A DNA stretch of 64,000 nucleotides from assembly GCF_021245725.1 (NCBI RefSeq), contig NZ_JAJGSX010000016.1:62001-126000 (forward strand). Reading direction: 5' to 3'. Source of the stretch: Pseudonocardia sp. TRM90224. Lineage in GTDB: Bacteria; Actinomycetota; Actinomycetes; Mycobacteriales; Pseudonocardiaceae. Numbering within the stretch: the stretch's first letter is position 1; every line of letters begins with the position of its first letter. Below the pieces are notes generated by a model that saw only the letters and a list, made by a program, of their open reading frames with translations, was not told the DNA's origin and made no database searches. A program made the translations under genes and the position numbers. Shown here one piece after another: positions 42,484 to 51,924 of the stretch.

Positions 42484-42777
42484 TCAGCTCGCGATCGCGA
42501 CCCCGCGGCGTTCGAGGATCACGCGGCGCTCGGACTCGGCGAGGCCGCCCCATACTCCGAACGGTTCCCGGGTCTGCAGGGCGAACTCGCGGCACATGTC
42601 CATGACGGGGCAGCGCCCGCAGATCTCTTTTGCTTGTGCTGTGCGGCGCGCCCGCGACGGGTTGCGCTCGCCATCAGGGTGGAAGAAGACCGCACTGTCC
42701 ATCCCGCGGCAGGCCCCGAGGCGCTGCCACTGCCACGCGTGATCCATGGGGCCGGGGAGCCGGGACACGTCGCTCAT
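42484..42777 (-). CDS. WhiB-family Fe-S regulator (WhiB3/WhiB2-like)
   Basis: A 97-residue Wbl protein. The cluster Cys are in GACRGMD, ICGRCPVMDMC; the turn GVWGG and a basic tail follow. RLPGP at the start and CRGMDSAVFFHPDGER match WhiB3-type proteins. These Fe-S proteins respond to redox signals and bind the sigma factor SigA/HrdB. The ATG at 42777 has AGAGG 5 bases before it. It is convergent with the Asp-rich gene and has a long leader with a hairpin. Confidence 0.93.
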   Translation of the reverse strand: MSDVSRLPGPMDHAWQWQRLGACRGMDSAVFFHPDGERNPSRARRTAQAKEICGRCPVMDMCREFALQTREPFGVWGGLAESERRVILERRGVAIAS

Positions 42778-42871
42778 CGTCACCTCTGTTCGTTCGTGCC
42801 CGGCGAACCGGGCGATCGAGGTGCTGGTTCCCTGGTGGTTGCGCCGCCAAACTCCGACACGCAGCTCAATT

Positions 42872-42901
42872 CCGGGGAGCGGTTCGCGTCGCGCTCCCCG
42901 G
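42872..42901 (-). promoter_or_regulatory. Hairpin in the whiB leader
   Basis: Perfect 10-bp stem CCGGGGAGCG / CGCTCCCCGG with a 10-base loop, about 95 bases upstream of the whiB start. Together with GTGTG-ACG-CACAC at 43011-43023 it is the only structure seen in the 255-base gap. It could be the terminator of the upstream STAS gene or part of the whiB leader. Confidence 0.4.
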
Positions 42902-43032
42902 TGGGGGTTCGGCGGCGCCGCGATGGCGGCCCGCGCCGGTATCCGGCCTGCTCAGAGGTCCTGAGCGGGCCGGTGGTCCCGCGACCCGACTGCCGTGCGC
43001 CCACTCGCAGGTGTGACGCACACCACACGGCC

Positions 43033-43452
43033 TCAGGTCGCTTCGAGTGCCTTGTCGAATGTGTCGTGGATGTCGAAAAGCGGGATCAGCCCGGCGATCG
43101 TGAGCGGCCTGAGAACCCGACGGGCGGTGCAGGCGATCCGCAGCTCCACGCCGGCGGCGTGGGTGGCTTCCCGCAGTTCGATGAGAACCGCGAGCCCGCT
43201 CGTGCCGAGGAACGTCACCTTGTCGAGCCCGAGCACCACGACGTCGGTGCCGGACGCGGCGAGCTGTTCCAGCACGACCGCCCGCAGCTGCGGGGAGGTC
43301 AGCATGTCGACCTCGCCACCGACCTCGACGATGACCTTGCCGGCGCCGGCCGGGCGCACGGACACGAAGATCTGCTCGTCGGCCACGGCGTCCTGCCGGA
43401 TGGATGACAGAACGGGCTCGACGATGCCTGTGGGTTCCCGAATCTCGGACAT
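43033..43452 (-). CDS. STAS-domain anti-sigma factor antagonist
   Basis: A 139-residue SpoIIAA/RsbV-like protein: VEVGGEVDMLTSPQLRAVVL, VVLGLDKVTFLGTSGLAVLI (the TS is the expected phospho-acceptor), ELRIACTARRVLRPLTIAGL. It would bind an RsbW-type kinase and free the sigma factor. ATG 43452 has TACGGT (minus strand, 43461-43466) 8 bases upstream. It is 1.6 kb from rsbW-sigF but not in that operon. Confidence 0.9.
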   Translation of the reverse strand: MSEIREPTGIVEPVLSSIRQDAVADEQIFVSVRPAGAGKVIVEVGGEVDMLTSPQLRAVVLEQLAASGTDVVVLGLDKVTFLGTSGLAVLIELREATHAAGVELRIACTARRVLRPLTIAGLIPLFDIHDTFDKALEAT

Positions 43453-43491
43453 CGAGGGCAACCGTAGGGCCAGTCGACGCACCCTGCCACT

Positions 43492-45270
43492 TCAAGCAGG
43501 GGTGCTGTCGCTGAGCCGGTGTGCCCCGTCGGACGTGCGGACGGTACGCCCGGTGCGTTCCAGCAGCTCCAGCAGCGGAACGGCCACTCGACGCGTGGTG
43601 CCGAGCGCTTGGCGTGCGGCGCTCACCGTGAACTCGGGACCGAGCCGCGCGAGCACCTCCAACGCCCGTTCGTCGGCGTCAGGCAGCAGCACGACGCCGT
43701 CGGCGACGCGGAGCAGCTCACCCGCCTTGACCAGCGACGCGAGCTCCCGGTGGCCGAGGCCGAGCTGGGCCAGCCGGGCGGTGTCGGGTGCGGCGAACGG
43801 GGCGGCGCACAGGTCGTCGCGCAGCCGGCCGAGCTTCTCCCGCAGCGCGGCCGGGAGGCCGGTCGCGGTGCCAGTGACGACGCGACCGTCGCGGACGGTC
43901 AGCCGGTCGCTCGCGGCGACGACGACGTCGACGAGCCGGGCGTCGGGGAGCTGGACGGCGCGCCGCGCCGCTTCCAGCGGGAGCCCGGGGTCGAGCGGGT
44001 CGGCCTTGTCGTGGTCGGCGACGGCGGTGGCGAGGCGTCCCGCGAGTGCGGCGGCGTGTGCTGGCTCGACGAGCCACCCTCCCGGCGACGAGCCGTTCAG
44101 CTGAGCGGCCGGGACGCCCATCGCGGCCAGCTCCGTGCGGCGGGCGATGCCTCGCCTGCGCAGCTCGTCGGCGGCCGACGGGACGCCGTCCATGGTGCCG
44201 AGCTCGGCCGCCCGCGCGGCCGCGGCGCCCCGGCGGCGCAGCGGTGGCGGCCGGACGTCCAGAACCGTCAGGCCGGCCACGACCTGCCGGCGGCCGGGGT
44301 CGCGCAGGACGGCCCGGTCGCCGATGCGCAGGGGAAGCTTGCGGTTGAGGCGCAGCCGCACGGTGTCGGCGCCGAGCGGCCGCACGGCAGCGGTGACGGC
44401 GGCGGCGCCGATGTGGAACGTGAGCTGGGCCGGCAGCTCGTGGACGCTCGCCAGCCGGGCGTCGAGGAGGTCGGTGGTCAGCCACGCGCCGGGGGTGAGC
44501 AGCGCGTCGCCGCGGCTCACGGCGTCGAGGGGCACGCCCCGCAGGTTCAGTGCGAGCCTGCTGACGCCGTGCGCCTTCTGCACGGGTGCGCCGAGGCTCT
44601 GCAGCGAGCGGATCCCGACCGTCGTGCTGCCGCCCGCCGTCACCAGCTCCAGCTCGTCGGCGGTGGTGATGCGCCCGGCGGGGAGCGTGCCGGTGACGAC
44701 GGTGCCGGCGCCGCGGATCGTGAAGGCGCGGTCGATCCACAACCGCACGTCGGCCGACCGGTCGGGCGCGGGCAGCGCCGCGGTGAGCGCGTCGAGCGCA
44801 GCGCGCAGCTCGTCCATCCCGGCGCCGGTCGCCGCGGAGACGCACACGTCGGGGATGTCGGCGAGCGGGGTCCCGGCGAGGTGGTCGCGGGCGTCCTCGA
44901 GCGCGATGGAGGGGTCCATCAGGTCGCTCCGGGTGATCACCAGCAAGCCGGCGTCGACGCCGAGCGCGGCCAGCGCGTCGAGGTGCTCGGCGGACTGCGG
45001 CATCCAGCCCTCGTCGGCTGCGACGACGAGCAGCACCGCCGGCACCGGCCCGACCCCCGCGAGCATCGTCGTGACGAACCGCTCGTGCCCGGGGACGTCG
45101 ACGAACGCGACCGTGCGGCCCGAGGCGAGGGTGGTCCACGCGAACCCGAGGTCGATCGTCATGCCGCGGCGGCGTTCCTCGGCCCACCGGTCGGGCTCCA
45201 TCCCCGTCAGCGCGCGGACCAGCGTCGACTTGCCATGGTCGACGTGGCCCGCGGTGGCGACGACATGCAT
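43492..45270 (-). CDS. selB: Selenocysteine-specific elongation factor SelB
   Basis: A 592-residue translational GTPase. P-loop ATAGHVDHGKSTLVRALTG, MTIDLGFAW, G3 DVPGHERFVTTMLAG, and VITRSDLMD (the G4 NKxD variant). The C-terminal winged-helix repeats bind the SECIS hairpin of selenoprotein mRNA. It carries Sec-tRNA to UGA codons. It follows selA with a 3-base gap, so the two form an operon. The cognate tRNA-Sec is at 57788-57883. Confidence 0.95.
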   Translation of the reverse strand: MHVVATAGHVDHGKSTLVRALTGMEPDRWAEERRRGMTIDLGFAWTTLASGRTVAFVDVPGHERFVTTMLAGVGPVPAVLLVVAADEGWMPQSAEHLDALAALGVDAGLLVITRSDLMDPSIALEDARDHLAGTPLADIPDVCVSAATGAGMDELRAALDALTAALPAPDRSADVRLWIDRAFTIRGAGTVVTGTLPAGRITTADELELVTAGGSTTVGIRSLQSLGAPVQKAHGVSRLALNLRGVPLDAVSRGDALLTPGAWLTTDLLDARLASVHELPAQLTFHIGAAAVTAAVRPLGADTVRLRLNRKLPLRIGDRAVLRDPGRRQVVAGLTVLDVRPPPLRRRGAAAARAAELGTMDGVPSAADELRRRGIARRTELAAMGVPAAQLNGSSPGGWLVEPAHAAALAGRLATAVADHDKADPLDPGLPLEAARRAVQLPDARLVDVVVAASDRLTVRDGRVVTGTATGLPAALREKLGRLRDDLCAAPFAAPDTARLAQLGLGHRELASLVKAGELLRVADGVVLLPDADERALEVLARLGPEFTVSAARQALGTTRRVAVPLLELLERTGRTVRTSDGAHRLSDSTPA

Positions 45271-45273
45271 CGG

Positions 45274-46587
45274 CTACCCGCAGGCCAGCACGGCGGACGT
45301 GAGCGGCTGGTCGTTGTCGGGGCCGACGGCGCGCAGGTCGAGCAGGCAGCGGCCGTCCTCGACGCGCCCGAGCACAGCGGGCTCGCCGGCCCGCAGCGCG
45401 GCGGCGTAGCGCTCGGGGAGCGCGACCGCGGCGCTGGGCAGCACCACGCCGGGTGCTCCGCCGCCACCGACCGTCGAGCCGGTGTCGGCGACCAGCGCAT
45501 CGACACCGGCGCCGCGCAGCGCGGCGACGATCTGCTCCGCCCGTTTGCGGAGGTCGACGACGTCGGTGTCGAGCGCGCGGCGCACGGGCGTGACCGGGCC
45601 GCGGACGGTGGCCTCGACGGCGGCCAGCGTGAGCTTGTCGACCCGCATCGCCCTGGCGAGCGGGTGGCGCCGGATCCGGGCCACCAGCTCCGCGCCCTCA
45701 CCGGCCGCGCCCAGCAGCAGCCCGGCCTGCGGGCCGCCGAGCAGCTTGTCGCCGGAGGCGGTGACGATCGTGGCGCCGCGGGCGAGCGAGGTCGAAGCGT
45801 CGGGCTCGTCGGGCAGCAGCGGGTGCGGGGTGAGCAGGCCGGAACCGATGTCGGCGACCACCGGGACGCCCAGCCCGGTAAGTTCTTCCAGCTCGACGCT
45901 GCGGGTGAAGCCGCTGACCACGAAGTTCGACGGGTGCACCTTCAGCACGAAGGCGGTCTGCTCGCCGACGGCTGCGGCGTAGTCGGCCGGGCTGGTGCGG
46001 TTGGTCGTGCCGACCTCCCGCAGCCGCGCCCCCGTCGAGGTGAGCAGGTCGGGGATGCGGAAGCCGTCTCCGATCTCCACCAGCTCGCCCCGCGAGACGA
46101 CGATCTCCCGGCGCTCGCCGCCCGCCAGCGCGACGGCGACGAGCGCGAGCGCGGCAGCGCCGTTGTTGACCAGGTGCGCCTCGGCAGCGCCCGGGACGGC
46201 GGCGAGCAGTGCGGCGACCGCCGCCGCGCCCCGGCGGCCGCGGCCGCCGGTCGTGAGGTCCAGCTCGACGTCGCAGGTGCCGGCGGCGCGATCGACGGCG
46301 GCCCGGGCGGCCGCGGAGAGCGGAGCCCTGCCGAGGTTCGTGTGCAGCAGCACGCCGGTGGCGTTGATGACCGGCCGCAGATCGGTTGCGGCGCTCGGGA
46401 GGGCGTCGATCGCGGCGGCGACGATGTCGTCGGCGGCCATCGGCAGCTCGCCGCGCCTGGCCTGCTCCTGCGCGGCGGTGATGGCGGCCTTCACCCGCTC
46501 CCGGCCCAGCCGTTGCACGGCCTCGAGCACGGGTGGGGCGGCGAGCAGGACGTCGGTGCGTGGCACGAGCCGCCGTGGGTCGTTCAC
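45274..46587 (-). CDS. selA: L-seryl-tRNA(Sec) selenium transferase
   Basis: A 437-residue PLP enzyme that turns Ser-tRNA(Sec) into Sec-tRNA(Sec) with selenophosphate. Typical: VINATGVLLHTNLGRAPLS, EIGDGFRIPDLLTSTGARL, VGTTNRTSPADY, and the PLP Lys in TASGDKLLGGPQAGLLLG. GTG 46587 has TATCGT (minus strand, 46594-46599) 6 bases upstream, so transcription of selAB probably starts there without a leader. Confidence 0.96.
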   Translation of the reverse strand: MNDPRRLVPRTDVLLAAPPVLEAVQRLGRERVKAAITAAQEQARRGELPMAADDIVAAAIDALPSAATDLRPVINATGVLLHTNLGRAPLSAAARAAVDRAAGTCDVELDLTTGGRGRRGAAAVAALLAAVPGAAEAHLVNNGAAALALVAVALAGGERREIVVSRGELVEIGDGFRIPDLLTSTGARLREVGTTNRTSPADYAAAVGEQTAFVLKVHPSNFVVSGFTRSVELEELTGLGVPVVADIGSGLLTPHPLLPDEPDASTSLARGATIVTASGDKLLGGPQAGLLLGAAGEGAELVARIRRHPLARAMRVDKLTLAAVEATVRGPVTPVRRALDTDVVDLRKRAEQIVAALRGAGVDALVADTGSTVGGGGAPGVVLPSAAVALPERYAAALRAGEPAVLGRVEDGRCLLDLRAVGPDNDQPLTSAVLACG

Positions 46588-46612
46588 CCCTGAACGATAC
46601 GTCGCTACGTCA

Positions 46613-46660
46613 TCAGCGGGGCGGTCCAGCCTGCTGGCGCAAGCCGAGCCACCCCGCTGA
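46613..46660 (-). terminator. Hairpin downstream of the DivIVA-like gene
   Basis: Inverted repeat TCAGCGGGG (46613-46621) / CCCCGCTGA (46652-46660), extended by GGT/GCC after one mismatch, with a smaller hairpin CCAGC/GCTGG inside. It separates the DivIVA-like gene from the selA promoter, both on the minus strand. Confidence 0.55.
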
Positions 46661-46692
46661 CAACGATCACCGCGGGAGCGGTTGGTCGGTGC

Positions 46693-47523
46693 TCAGGAGG
46701 TCGACGACGAGGTGGTCGCCGTGGACGTGCTCGACGACGTGTCGGTCGTCGGGGCGGTGCGGCGGCGGTTGCTGCTGCTCTCGACGGGGTTCGAGTCGAG
46801 CTCGTTGCCGAGGAGCTTGTGCAGGCGGCCCATCTCGTTGCGCACGCCGTCGTGCAGGCCGTTGATGCGGCGCAGGTCCTGCTCGGCGGCCTCGCGGCGG
46901 CGGCGGATCTCCTGCTCGCTGCGGTTGCGGACCTCCTCCGCGCGGTTCTGCGCCTCGTTCAGGAGCCCCTCGGCCGAACGCTGCGCGTCTTCGGTGATGC
47001 GCTTGGCGTCGTCGCGCGCGGCGGTCATGGTCGCGGCGGCCTGCTGCTCGCGCTCCTGGATGGCGACGTTGCGCTGGGCCGCCTCCTGGTCGAGCTCGGC
47101 GGACCGCGCGATGAGGGTCTGCTCGACCTCGTGGCGGTGCCGCTCGGCGTCGGCGCGGGCCTGCTCGACGAGCGCGGTGGCCTCGTTGGCCGCGCGGCTG
47201 CGCACGTCGGCCGCCTCGTGCTCGGCGAGCCGCAGGATCTTCTCGGCGCGGAAGCCGAAGCTCTCCTGCGAGATCTGCGGCTCCGGCTGGTTCGACTGCT
47301 GCTGAGTGCGGGCGGCCCGCAGCTCGCCCTCGGTCGCGCGCGCGTGCTGCTCGGCGGCCTGGCGGGCGGCCTCGGCGTTCGCGAGGCGTTCCCGCAGCTC
47401 ACGCAGCTGGCCGTCGACCTGGTCGCGGTCGTAACCGCGCCGCACTACGTCGAAGGAGGAGCCGGCTGGGGCCGGAACTCCCCCGTTGGATTGGACGGTT
47501 TGCTGCCCCGGCGAGATCGTCAC
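46693..47523 (-). CDS. DivIVA-like coiled-coil protein
   Basis: A 276-residue protein. It has a DivIVA-type N-terminal segment (FDVVRRGYDRDQVDGQLREL) and a long coiled coil rich in Glu, Arg, Ala and Gln (about residues 38-240), ending in a Ser/Thr tail (TTDTSSSTSTATTSSSTS). Such proteins organise polar growth or septation in actinobacteria; Wag31 itself has a different C-terminus. The tail may be phosphorylated. GTG start; it sits between selA and selD without an obvious link to selenium. Confidence 0.85.
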   Translation of the reverse strand: MTISPGQQTVQSNGGVPAPAGSSFDVVRRGYDRDQVDGQLRELRERLANAEAARQAAEQHARATEGELRAARTQQQSNQPEPQISQESFGFRAEKILRLAEHEAADVRSRAANEATALVEQARADAERHRHEVEQTLIARSAELDQEAAQRNVAIQEREQQAAATMTAARDDAKRITEDAQRSAEGLLNEAQNRAEEVRNRSEQEIRRRREAAEQDLRRINGLHDGVRNEMGRLHKLLGNELDSNPVESSSNRRRTAPTTDTSSSTSTATTSSSTS

Positions 47524-47637
47524 GGTCAGTAGTGTGATCCATCGAACGCGTGCGTATCCATCCGGGGGCGGTAGACGGGGTGATCCGTGCGGTGAGCGCT
47601 CGGCGTGTCGACTGGCTTTTGCGCCTACCATGATCGG

Positions 47638-48666
47638 GTGTCCTCTCGTCGCTTGACGGAGTTCAGTCACGGCGCGGGCTGTGGCTGCAAGCTCGCCCCC
47701 GGTCTGCTCGCCGACGTGATGCGCACGCTCGTCCCGCCTCCGCATGCCGAGTTGCTGGTCGGCACGGAGACCGGCGACGACGCGGCGGTCTGGCGGCTCG
47801 ACGCCGAGCGGGCGCTGGTGGCGACGACCGACTTCTTCACCCCGGTCGTCGACGACCCGCGCACATGGGGGCGGATCGCGGCGCAGAACGCCGCATCGGA
47901 CGTCTACGCGATGGGCGGCCGGCCGCTCTTCGCGCTGAACCTGGTGGCGTGGCCGTCGTCGGACCTGCCGATGTCGATGCTCGCCGAGGTGCTCGCGGGC
48001 GGCGCGGAGATCGGGGCGTCCGGCGGGTTCGCCGTGGTCGGTGGGCACAGCATCGACGACCCGGAGCCGAAGTACGGGCTGGCGGTGGTCGGCGAGGTGC
48101 ACCCGGACCGCGTGCTCACCAACACCGGGCTGCGCGACGGCGACGCGCTCGTGCTCACGAAGGCGCTCGGGGTGGGCGTGGCGACGACCGCGATCAAGGC
48201 CGGATCCGCCTCCACCGAGCTGCAGGACGCCGCGGTGGCCTCGATGATCACCAGCAACGCCGCGGCCGCGCGGGCCGCGCTCGACGCCGGCGCGACCGGC
48301 TGCACCGACGTCACCGGGTTCGGACTGCTCGGCCACCTCTCGCAGATGGCGGCGGCCTCCGGCGTCGACGCGGAGATCGACGTCGCGGCCGTGCCGTTCC
48401 TGCCAGGAGTCCGCGAGCTCGCCGCCGGCGGCTGCGTCCCGGGCGGGTCTCGCCGCAACCGCGACTGGGTGGCGGAGCACGTCGACGGCACCGCCGTGGA
48501 CGAGCTGGACGTCCTGCTGCTCGCCGACGCGCAGACGTCGGGCGGGCTGCTGTTCGGCGCGGCACCGGACCGGGCCGCGGCGGCGGTCGCCGAGCTCGGG
48601 GCGCCGGCTGCGGTGATCGGGCGTGTGCGGGCCGGGGCCGGCCGCATCACGATCCGGCGGGGGTAG
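47638..48666 (+). CDS. selD: Selenide, water dikinase (selenophosphate synthetase)
   Basis: A 342-residue ATP-dependent enzyme that makes selenophosphate for SelA. Active-site segment FSHGAGCGCKLAPG, with Cys where some homologues have selenocysteine; TGDDAAVWRL, ATTDFFTPVVDDP, NAASDVYAMGGRP and TDVTGFGLLGHLSQM are typical. GTG 47638 has TACCAT (47626-47631) 6 bases upstream. It is divergent from the DivIVA-like gene. Confidence 0.96.
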   Translation: MSSRRLTEFSHGAGCGCKLAPGLLADVMRTLVPPPHAELLVGTETGDDAAVWRLDAERALVATTDFFTPVVDDPRTWGRIAAQNAASDVYAMGGRPLFALNLVAWPSSDLPMSMLAEVLAGGAEIGASGGFAVVGGHSIDDPEPKYGLAVVGEVHPDRVLTNTGLRDGDALVLTKALGVGVATTAIKAGSASTELQDAAVASMITSNAAAARAALDAGATGCTDVTGFGLLGHLSQMAAASGVDAEIDVAAVPFLPGVRELAAGGCVPGGSRRNRDWVAEHVDGTAVDELDVLLLADAQTSGGLLFGAAPDRAAAAVAELGAPAAVIGRVRAGAGRITIRRG

Positions 48667-48708
48667 GCCCGGGCCAACCTGGGTGCCCTTCCGGCGGAGC
48701 CGGCGGTC

Positions 48709-49083
48709 TCAGGCCGGGGTGTCGCTCGCCTCGAGCGCCGCTTCCTGCGCCTGCGCGACGAGGTCGACGTCCAGCTCCACGACGACATCGTCGGTCTGGC
48801 CGGTGACGTCGCGCGTCCCGCGTTCGGCGACGGCGATGCCGATCAGCGCGAGCATGGCGGCGCGGTGGCGGTCGACGTACTCGTCGGCGGTCTCGTCGGA
48901 GGAGCCGCCGTCCGCCCCGTCGTCGCTGTCGTCGCGCTCCCAGGCGTCGACGGCGAGCTGCGCCAGGTGCGGTGGGAGCCGGACCATGACGGTCGGGATG
49001 TCGACGTCCGCAAGCGCCTCGCCGACCTCCGCCAGCGCCGCCGCCTCCGCCCGGTAGTGGCTCCGGCGTTCGCTCTCGTCCAC
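48709..49083 (-). CDS. Acidic hypothetical protein
   Basis: A 124-residue protein with HYRAEAAALAEVGEALADVD, IPTVMVRLPPHLAQLAVDAW, an acidic stretch DDSDDGADGGSSDETADEY and a C-terminal helix. No domain is recognised. GTG 49083 has TAGCGT (minus strand, 49090-49095) 6 bases upstream, which supports the gene and the start. It is divergent from the cysteine desulfhydrase. Confidence 0.75.
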   Translation of the reverse strand: MDESERRSHYRAEAAALAEVGEALADVDIPTVMVRLPPHLAQLAVDAWERDDSDDGADGGSSDETADEYVDRHRAAMLALIGIAVAERGTRDVTGQTDDVVVELDVDLVAQAQEAALEASDTPA

Positions 49084-49125
49084 GCCGCCACGCTACTGCA
49101 GGAGGGAAGTGGTTACCGTCCTGAT

Positions 49126-50241
49126 GTGGCTGATGTGTCCGGACCCGTTGACCGCTCGTGCAACCGCACCCGCGACTGGGTGAGCGAGGCCATCCGCCTC
49201 GTCGAGGCCGACGCGAACCGCTCGGCCGATACCCACCTGCACCCGTTCCCGCTGCCGCCGGAATGGGGGGTCGACGTCTACCTGAAGGACGAGTCGGTGC
49301 ACCCGACCGGCAGCCTCAAGCACCGGCTCGCGCGCTCGCTGTTCCTGTACGCACTGGCGAACGGCTGGATCGTCGAGGGCACCACCGTCGTCGAGGCCAG
49401 TTCCGGCTCGACGGCGATCTCGGAGGCGTACTTCGCGCGGCTGATCGGGGTCCCGTTCATCACGGTCGTGCCGCGCAAGACGAGCCCGGAGAAGATCGCG
49501 CTGATCGAGCGGTACGGCGGGCAGTGCCACTTCGTCGACCACGGTGCGGCGATCTACGCCGAGGCGCAGCGCCTCGCGGAGGAGACCCGCGGGCACTACA
49601 TGGACCAGTTCACCTATGCCGAGCGCGCGACGGACTGGCGCGGCAACAACAACATCGCCGAGTCGATCTTCCAGCAGCTCGAGCTGGAGCGGTACCCCGT
49701 CCCGGAGTGGGTGGTGATGGGTGCCGGCACCGGGGGGACGTCCGCGACGATCGGCCGGTACGTGCGCTACCGGCGGCACTGCACGCGGCTCGCCGTGGTC
49801 GACCCGGAGAACTCCGCGTTCTTCCCCGGGTGGGTCACCGGCGCGTCCGACTACGGCACCGGGATGCCGTCGCGGATCGAGGGGATCGGGCGGCCGCGGA
49901 TGGAGCCGAGCTTCGTGCCGTCGGTGATCGACCTGATGATCCCGGTACCCGACGCCGCGAGCGTCGCGGCGGCGCGGCACCTGCACGACGTCACGGGGCG
50001 CTGGGCCGGTGGGTCGACGGGCACGAACATGTGGGGCGTGTGGCAGCTGGTCGCCCGGATGCGCGCGGAAGGGGTGCGGGGCAGCATCGTCACGCTCATC
50101 TGCGACGGCGGCGAGCGGTACCGGCACAGCTACTACGACGACGCCTGGGTCGAGGCGCAGGGCATGCAGCTCGGGCCGTACCGGAAGACCATCGAGTCCT
50201 TTCTCGACGGTAGCGAGTGGATTCCGCCCGATCTCGGCTGA
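49126..50241 (+). CDS. cds1: L-cysteine desulfhydrase (Cds1-like), PLP-dependent
   Basis: A 371-residue fold-type II PLP enzyme close to M. tuberculosis Cds1 (Rv3684), which degrades cysteine to pyruvate, ammonia and H2S. Motifs: YLKDESVHPTGSLKHRLARS (PLP Lys), VVEASSGSTAISEAYFARLI, DQFTYAERATDWRGNNNIAE and VMGAGTGGTSATIGRYVRYR. GTG 49126 is chosen because TACCGT (49114-49119) is 6 bases upstream and no Shine-Dalgarno is suitably placed. Together with mec-cysO-cysM, cysteine synthesis and breakdown are both in this window. Confidence 0.9.
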   Translation: MADVSGPVDRSCNRTRDWVSEAIRLVEADANRSADTHLHPFPLPPEWGVDVYLKDESVHPTGSLKHRLARSLFLYALANGWIVEGTTVVEASSGSTAISEAYFARLIGVPFITVVPRKTSPEKIALIERYGGQCHFVDHGAAIYAEAQRLAEETRGHYMDQFTYAERATDWRGNNNIAESIFQQLELERYPVPEWVVMGAGTGGTSATIGRYVRYRRHCTRLAVVDPENSAFFPGWVTGASDYGTGMPSRIEGIGRPRMEPSFVPSVIDLMIPVPDAASVAAARHLHDVTGRWAGGSTGTNMWGVWQLVARMRAEGVRGSIVTLICDGGERYRHSYYDDAWVEAQGMQLGPYRKTIESFLDGSEWIPPDLG

Positions 50242-50346
50242 GTGGATCGTCGATGGTCATCTCCCGTTCACCTCCCGGCCGCGTTGGTGGGAAAGCGTTC
50301 GGCCCTGCCGGGGAGCTCACCCCGGGCAGTGCGTGAACGGAGAGAC

Positions 50347-51747
50347 ATGACCAAGGGACTGTCGCGCCGCGACCTCCTCCAGCGCAGCGCCGCGGCCGGC
50401 GCCGGCGTCTTCCTGATCGGCAGCACCGACATGCTGGTCACAGCACCTTCAGCGGCAGCGGCGCCGCGGCAGGCCGGCTACGGCCCGCTCGTCCCCGACC
50501 CGGCGAAGCGCCTCGCGCTGCCGGAAGGTTTCACGTACACGGTGGTCACGGAGGCCGGTGTCACCACGTTGGACACCGGCGAGCCGACGCCTCGGAACCA
50601 CGACGGCACCGGCGCCTTCGCCCGCCGCGGCGGCGGCACGGTGCTCGTCAACAACCACGAGATCGCCGACCCGTTCGGCACCGACCTGCCCGTGCCGCAC
50701 CACGAGGGGCTGACCTACGACCCGGCCGCCGCGGGCGGCTGCACGGTGATCGAGGTCGACCGCGGGGGAAATCGGATCAGCGAGCACGTGGGCGTCGCGG
50801 GCACGGCGACGAACTGCGCGGGCGGCGTCACCCCCTGGGCCACCTGGCTGACCTGCGAGGAGGTCGACGCGAAGGCCGGGCAGAAGGGGTTCCAGAAGGA
50901 CCACGGCTACGTCTTCGAGGTCGACCCGTACGAGCGGGAGGCCAACCGCGACCCGAAGCCGATCATCGCGCTGGGTCGGTTCGCGCACGAGGCCTGCGCC
51001 GTCGACCCGCGCCGCGGCGACATCTACCTCACCGAGGACGCCGGCGACCCCAACGGGCTGCTCTACCGGTGGGAGGCGCCGAGGGAGTTCCGGATGGGCA
51101 AGGACAGCCTGCACCGGCTCGGCCCGACCTCCGGCGGGTACACAGCGATGAAGGCGAGCGACGGCAACGGTCGGCACGTCCCCGACCTCTCGCTCGCGAC
51201 GCAGCCCGGCACCACCTACGCGGTGGAGTGGGTGCCGGTGCCCGACCGCGACGGCCGTGAGAAGCCGACCCGGCTGCAGCTCGGCGACGGCGACGTCACC
51301 CGCTCCCACAAGCTCGAAGGTGCGTGGTGGCACGGTGACGGCGTCTACATCGTCGCCAGCTTCGCCGGTGAGGAGAGCCCGGTCGTGCACGACGGCCAGG
51401 TCTGGTTCTACGAGCCGAAGAAGAAGACGATCACCCTTCGACTGCTGCTGACGAAGAACCCGGACCCCGACGTCGACGGCGCGTTCGACGGGCCCGACAA
51501 CATCAGCGTCTCGCCGTACGGCGGCGTGATCATCGCTGAGGACGGAAAGGGCGTGCAGCACCTCGTCGGCGCGACCCCGAGCGGGCAGACGTTCCCCGTG
51601 GCCCGCAACGACTTCGACTCGGGCAAGGCGCAGGGCAGCGAGTTCACCGGCCCCGTCTACTCGCCGGACAAGAAGATCCTCTTCGCCAACATCCAGACGC
51701 CCGGCTACATGTTCGCGATCACCGGCCCCTGGCGGCGCCAGACGTGA
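50347..51747 (+). CDS. PhoX/DUF839-family exported protein (Tat substrate)
   Basis: A 466-residue protein with a Tat signal (LSRRDLLQRSAAAGAGVFL). The DUF839/PhoX beta-propeller follows: NHDGTGAF, VNNHEIADP, CAGGVTPWATWLTCEE, GRFAHEACAVDPRRGDIYLT and DGPDNISVSPYGGVIIAEDG. PhoX enzymes are calcium/iron alkaline phosphatases; whether this one has all metal ligands is not checked. ATG 50347 gives the full Tat signal. It is followed by a 490-base repeat-rich gap. Confidence 0.88.
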   Translation: MTKGLSRRDLLQRSAAAGAGVFLIGSTDMLVTAPSAAAAPRQAGYGPLVPDPAKRLALPEGFTYTVVTEAGVTTLDTGEPTPRNHDGTGAFARRGGGTVLVNNHEIADPFGTDLPVPHHEGLTYDPAAAGGCTVIEVDRGGNRISEHVGVAGTATNCAGGVTPWATWLTCEEVDAKAGQKGFQKDHGYVFEVDPYEREANRDPKPIIALGRFAHEACAVDPRRGDIYLTEDAGDPNGLLYRWEAPREFRMGKDSLHRLGPTSGGYTAMKASDGNGRHVPDLSLATQPGTTYAVEWVPVPDRDGREKPTRLQLGDGDVTRSHKLEGAWWHGDGVYIVASFAGEESPVVHDGQVWFYEPKKKTITLRLLLTKNPDPDVDGAFDGPDNISVSPYGGVIIAEDGKGVQHLVGATPSGQTFPVARNDFDSGKAQGSEFTGPVYSPDKKILFANIQTPGYMFAITGPWRRQT

Positions 51748-51798
51748 AAGACGACCAGCCACCCCGGCGCCGCACGGCGAGGGTCAGGAAAGCCTTGT

Positions 51799-51849
51799 GC
51801 GCGAACGGCACTTTCAGGCCAACCTATCGTTCGAAAGTGCCGTTCGCGC
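51799..51849. repeat. Palindromic element family C, copy 3 (inverted)
   Basis: Arms GCGCGAACGGCACTTTC and GAAAGTGCCGTTCGCGC with the loop AGGCCAACCTATCGTTC, which is the reverse complement of the loop in copies 1 and 2. So this copy is in the opposite orientation. It starts 52 bases after the PhoX-like stop. Confidence 0.88.
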
Positions 51850-51924
51850 AGCTCACGCCCTCGCGTGCGCAACGCACACACCCCGGCCGGCCACCACGGC
51901 CCCGGCCCTGGCCGCGGGGTTGGT

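Noticed and set aside
43519..46593. 1024-codon open frame on the plus strand
   Set aside because: It lies antisense to selB and selA, which have full motif sets; the frame has no recognisable domain.
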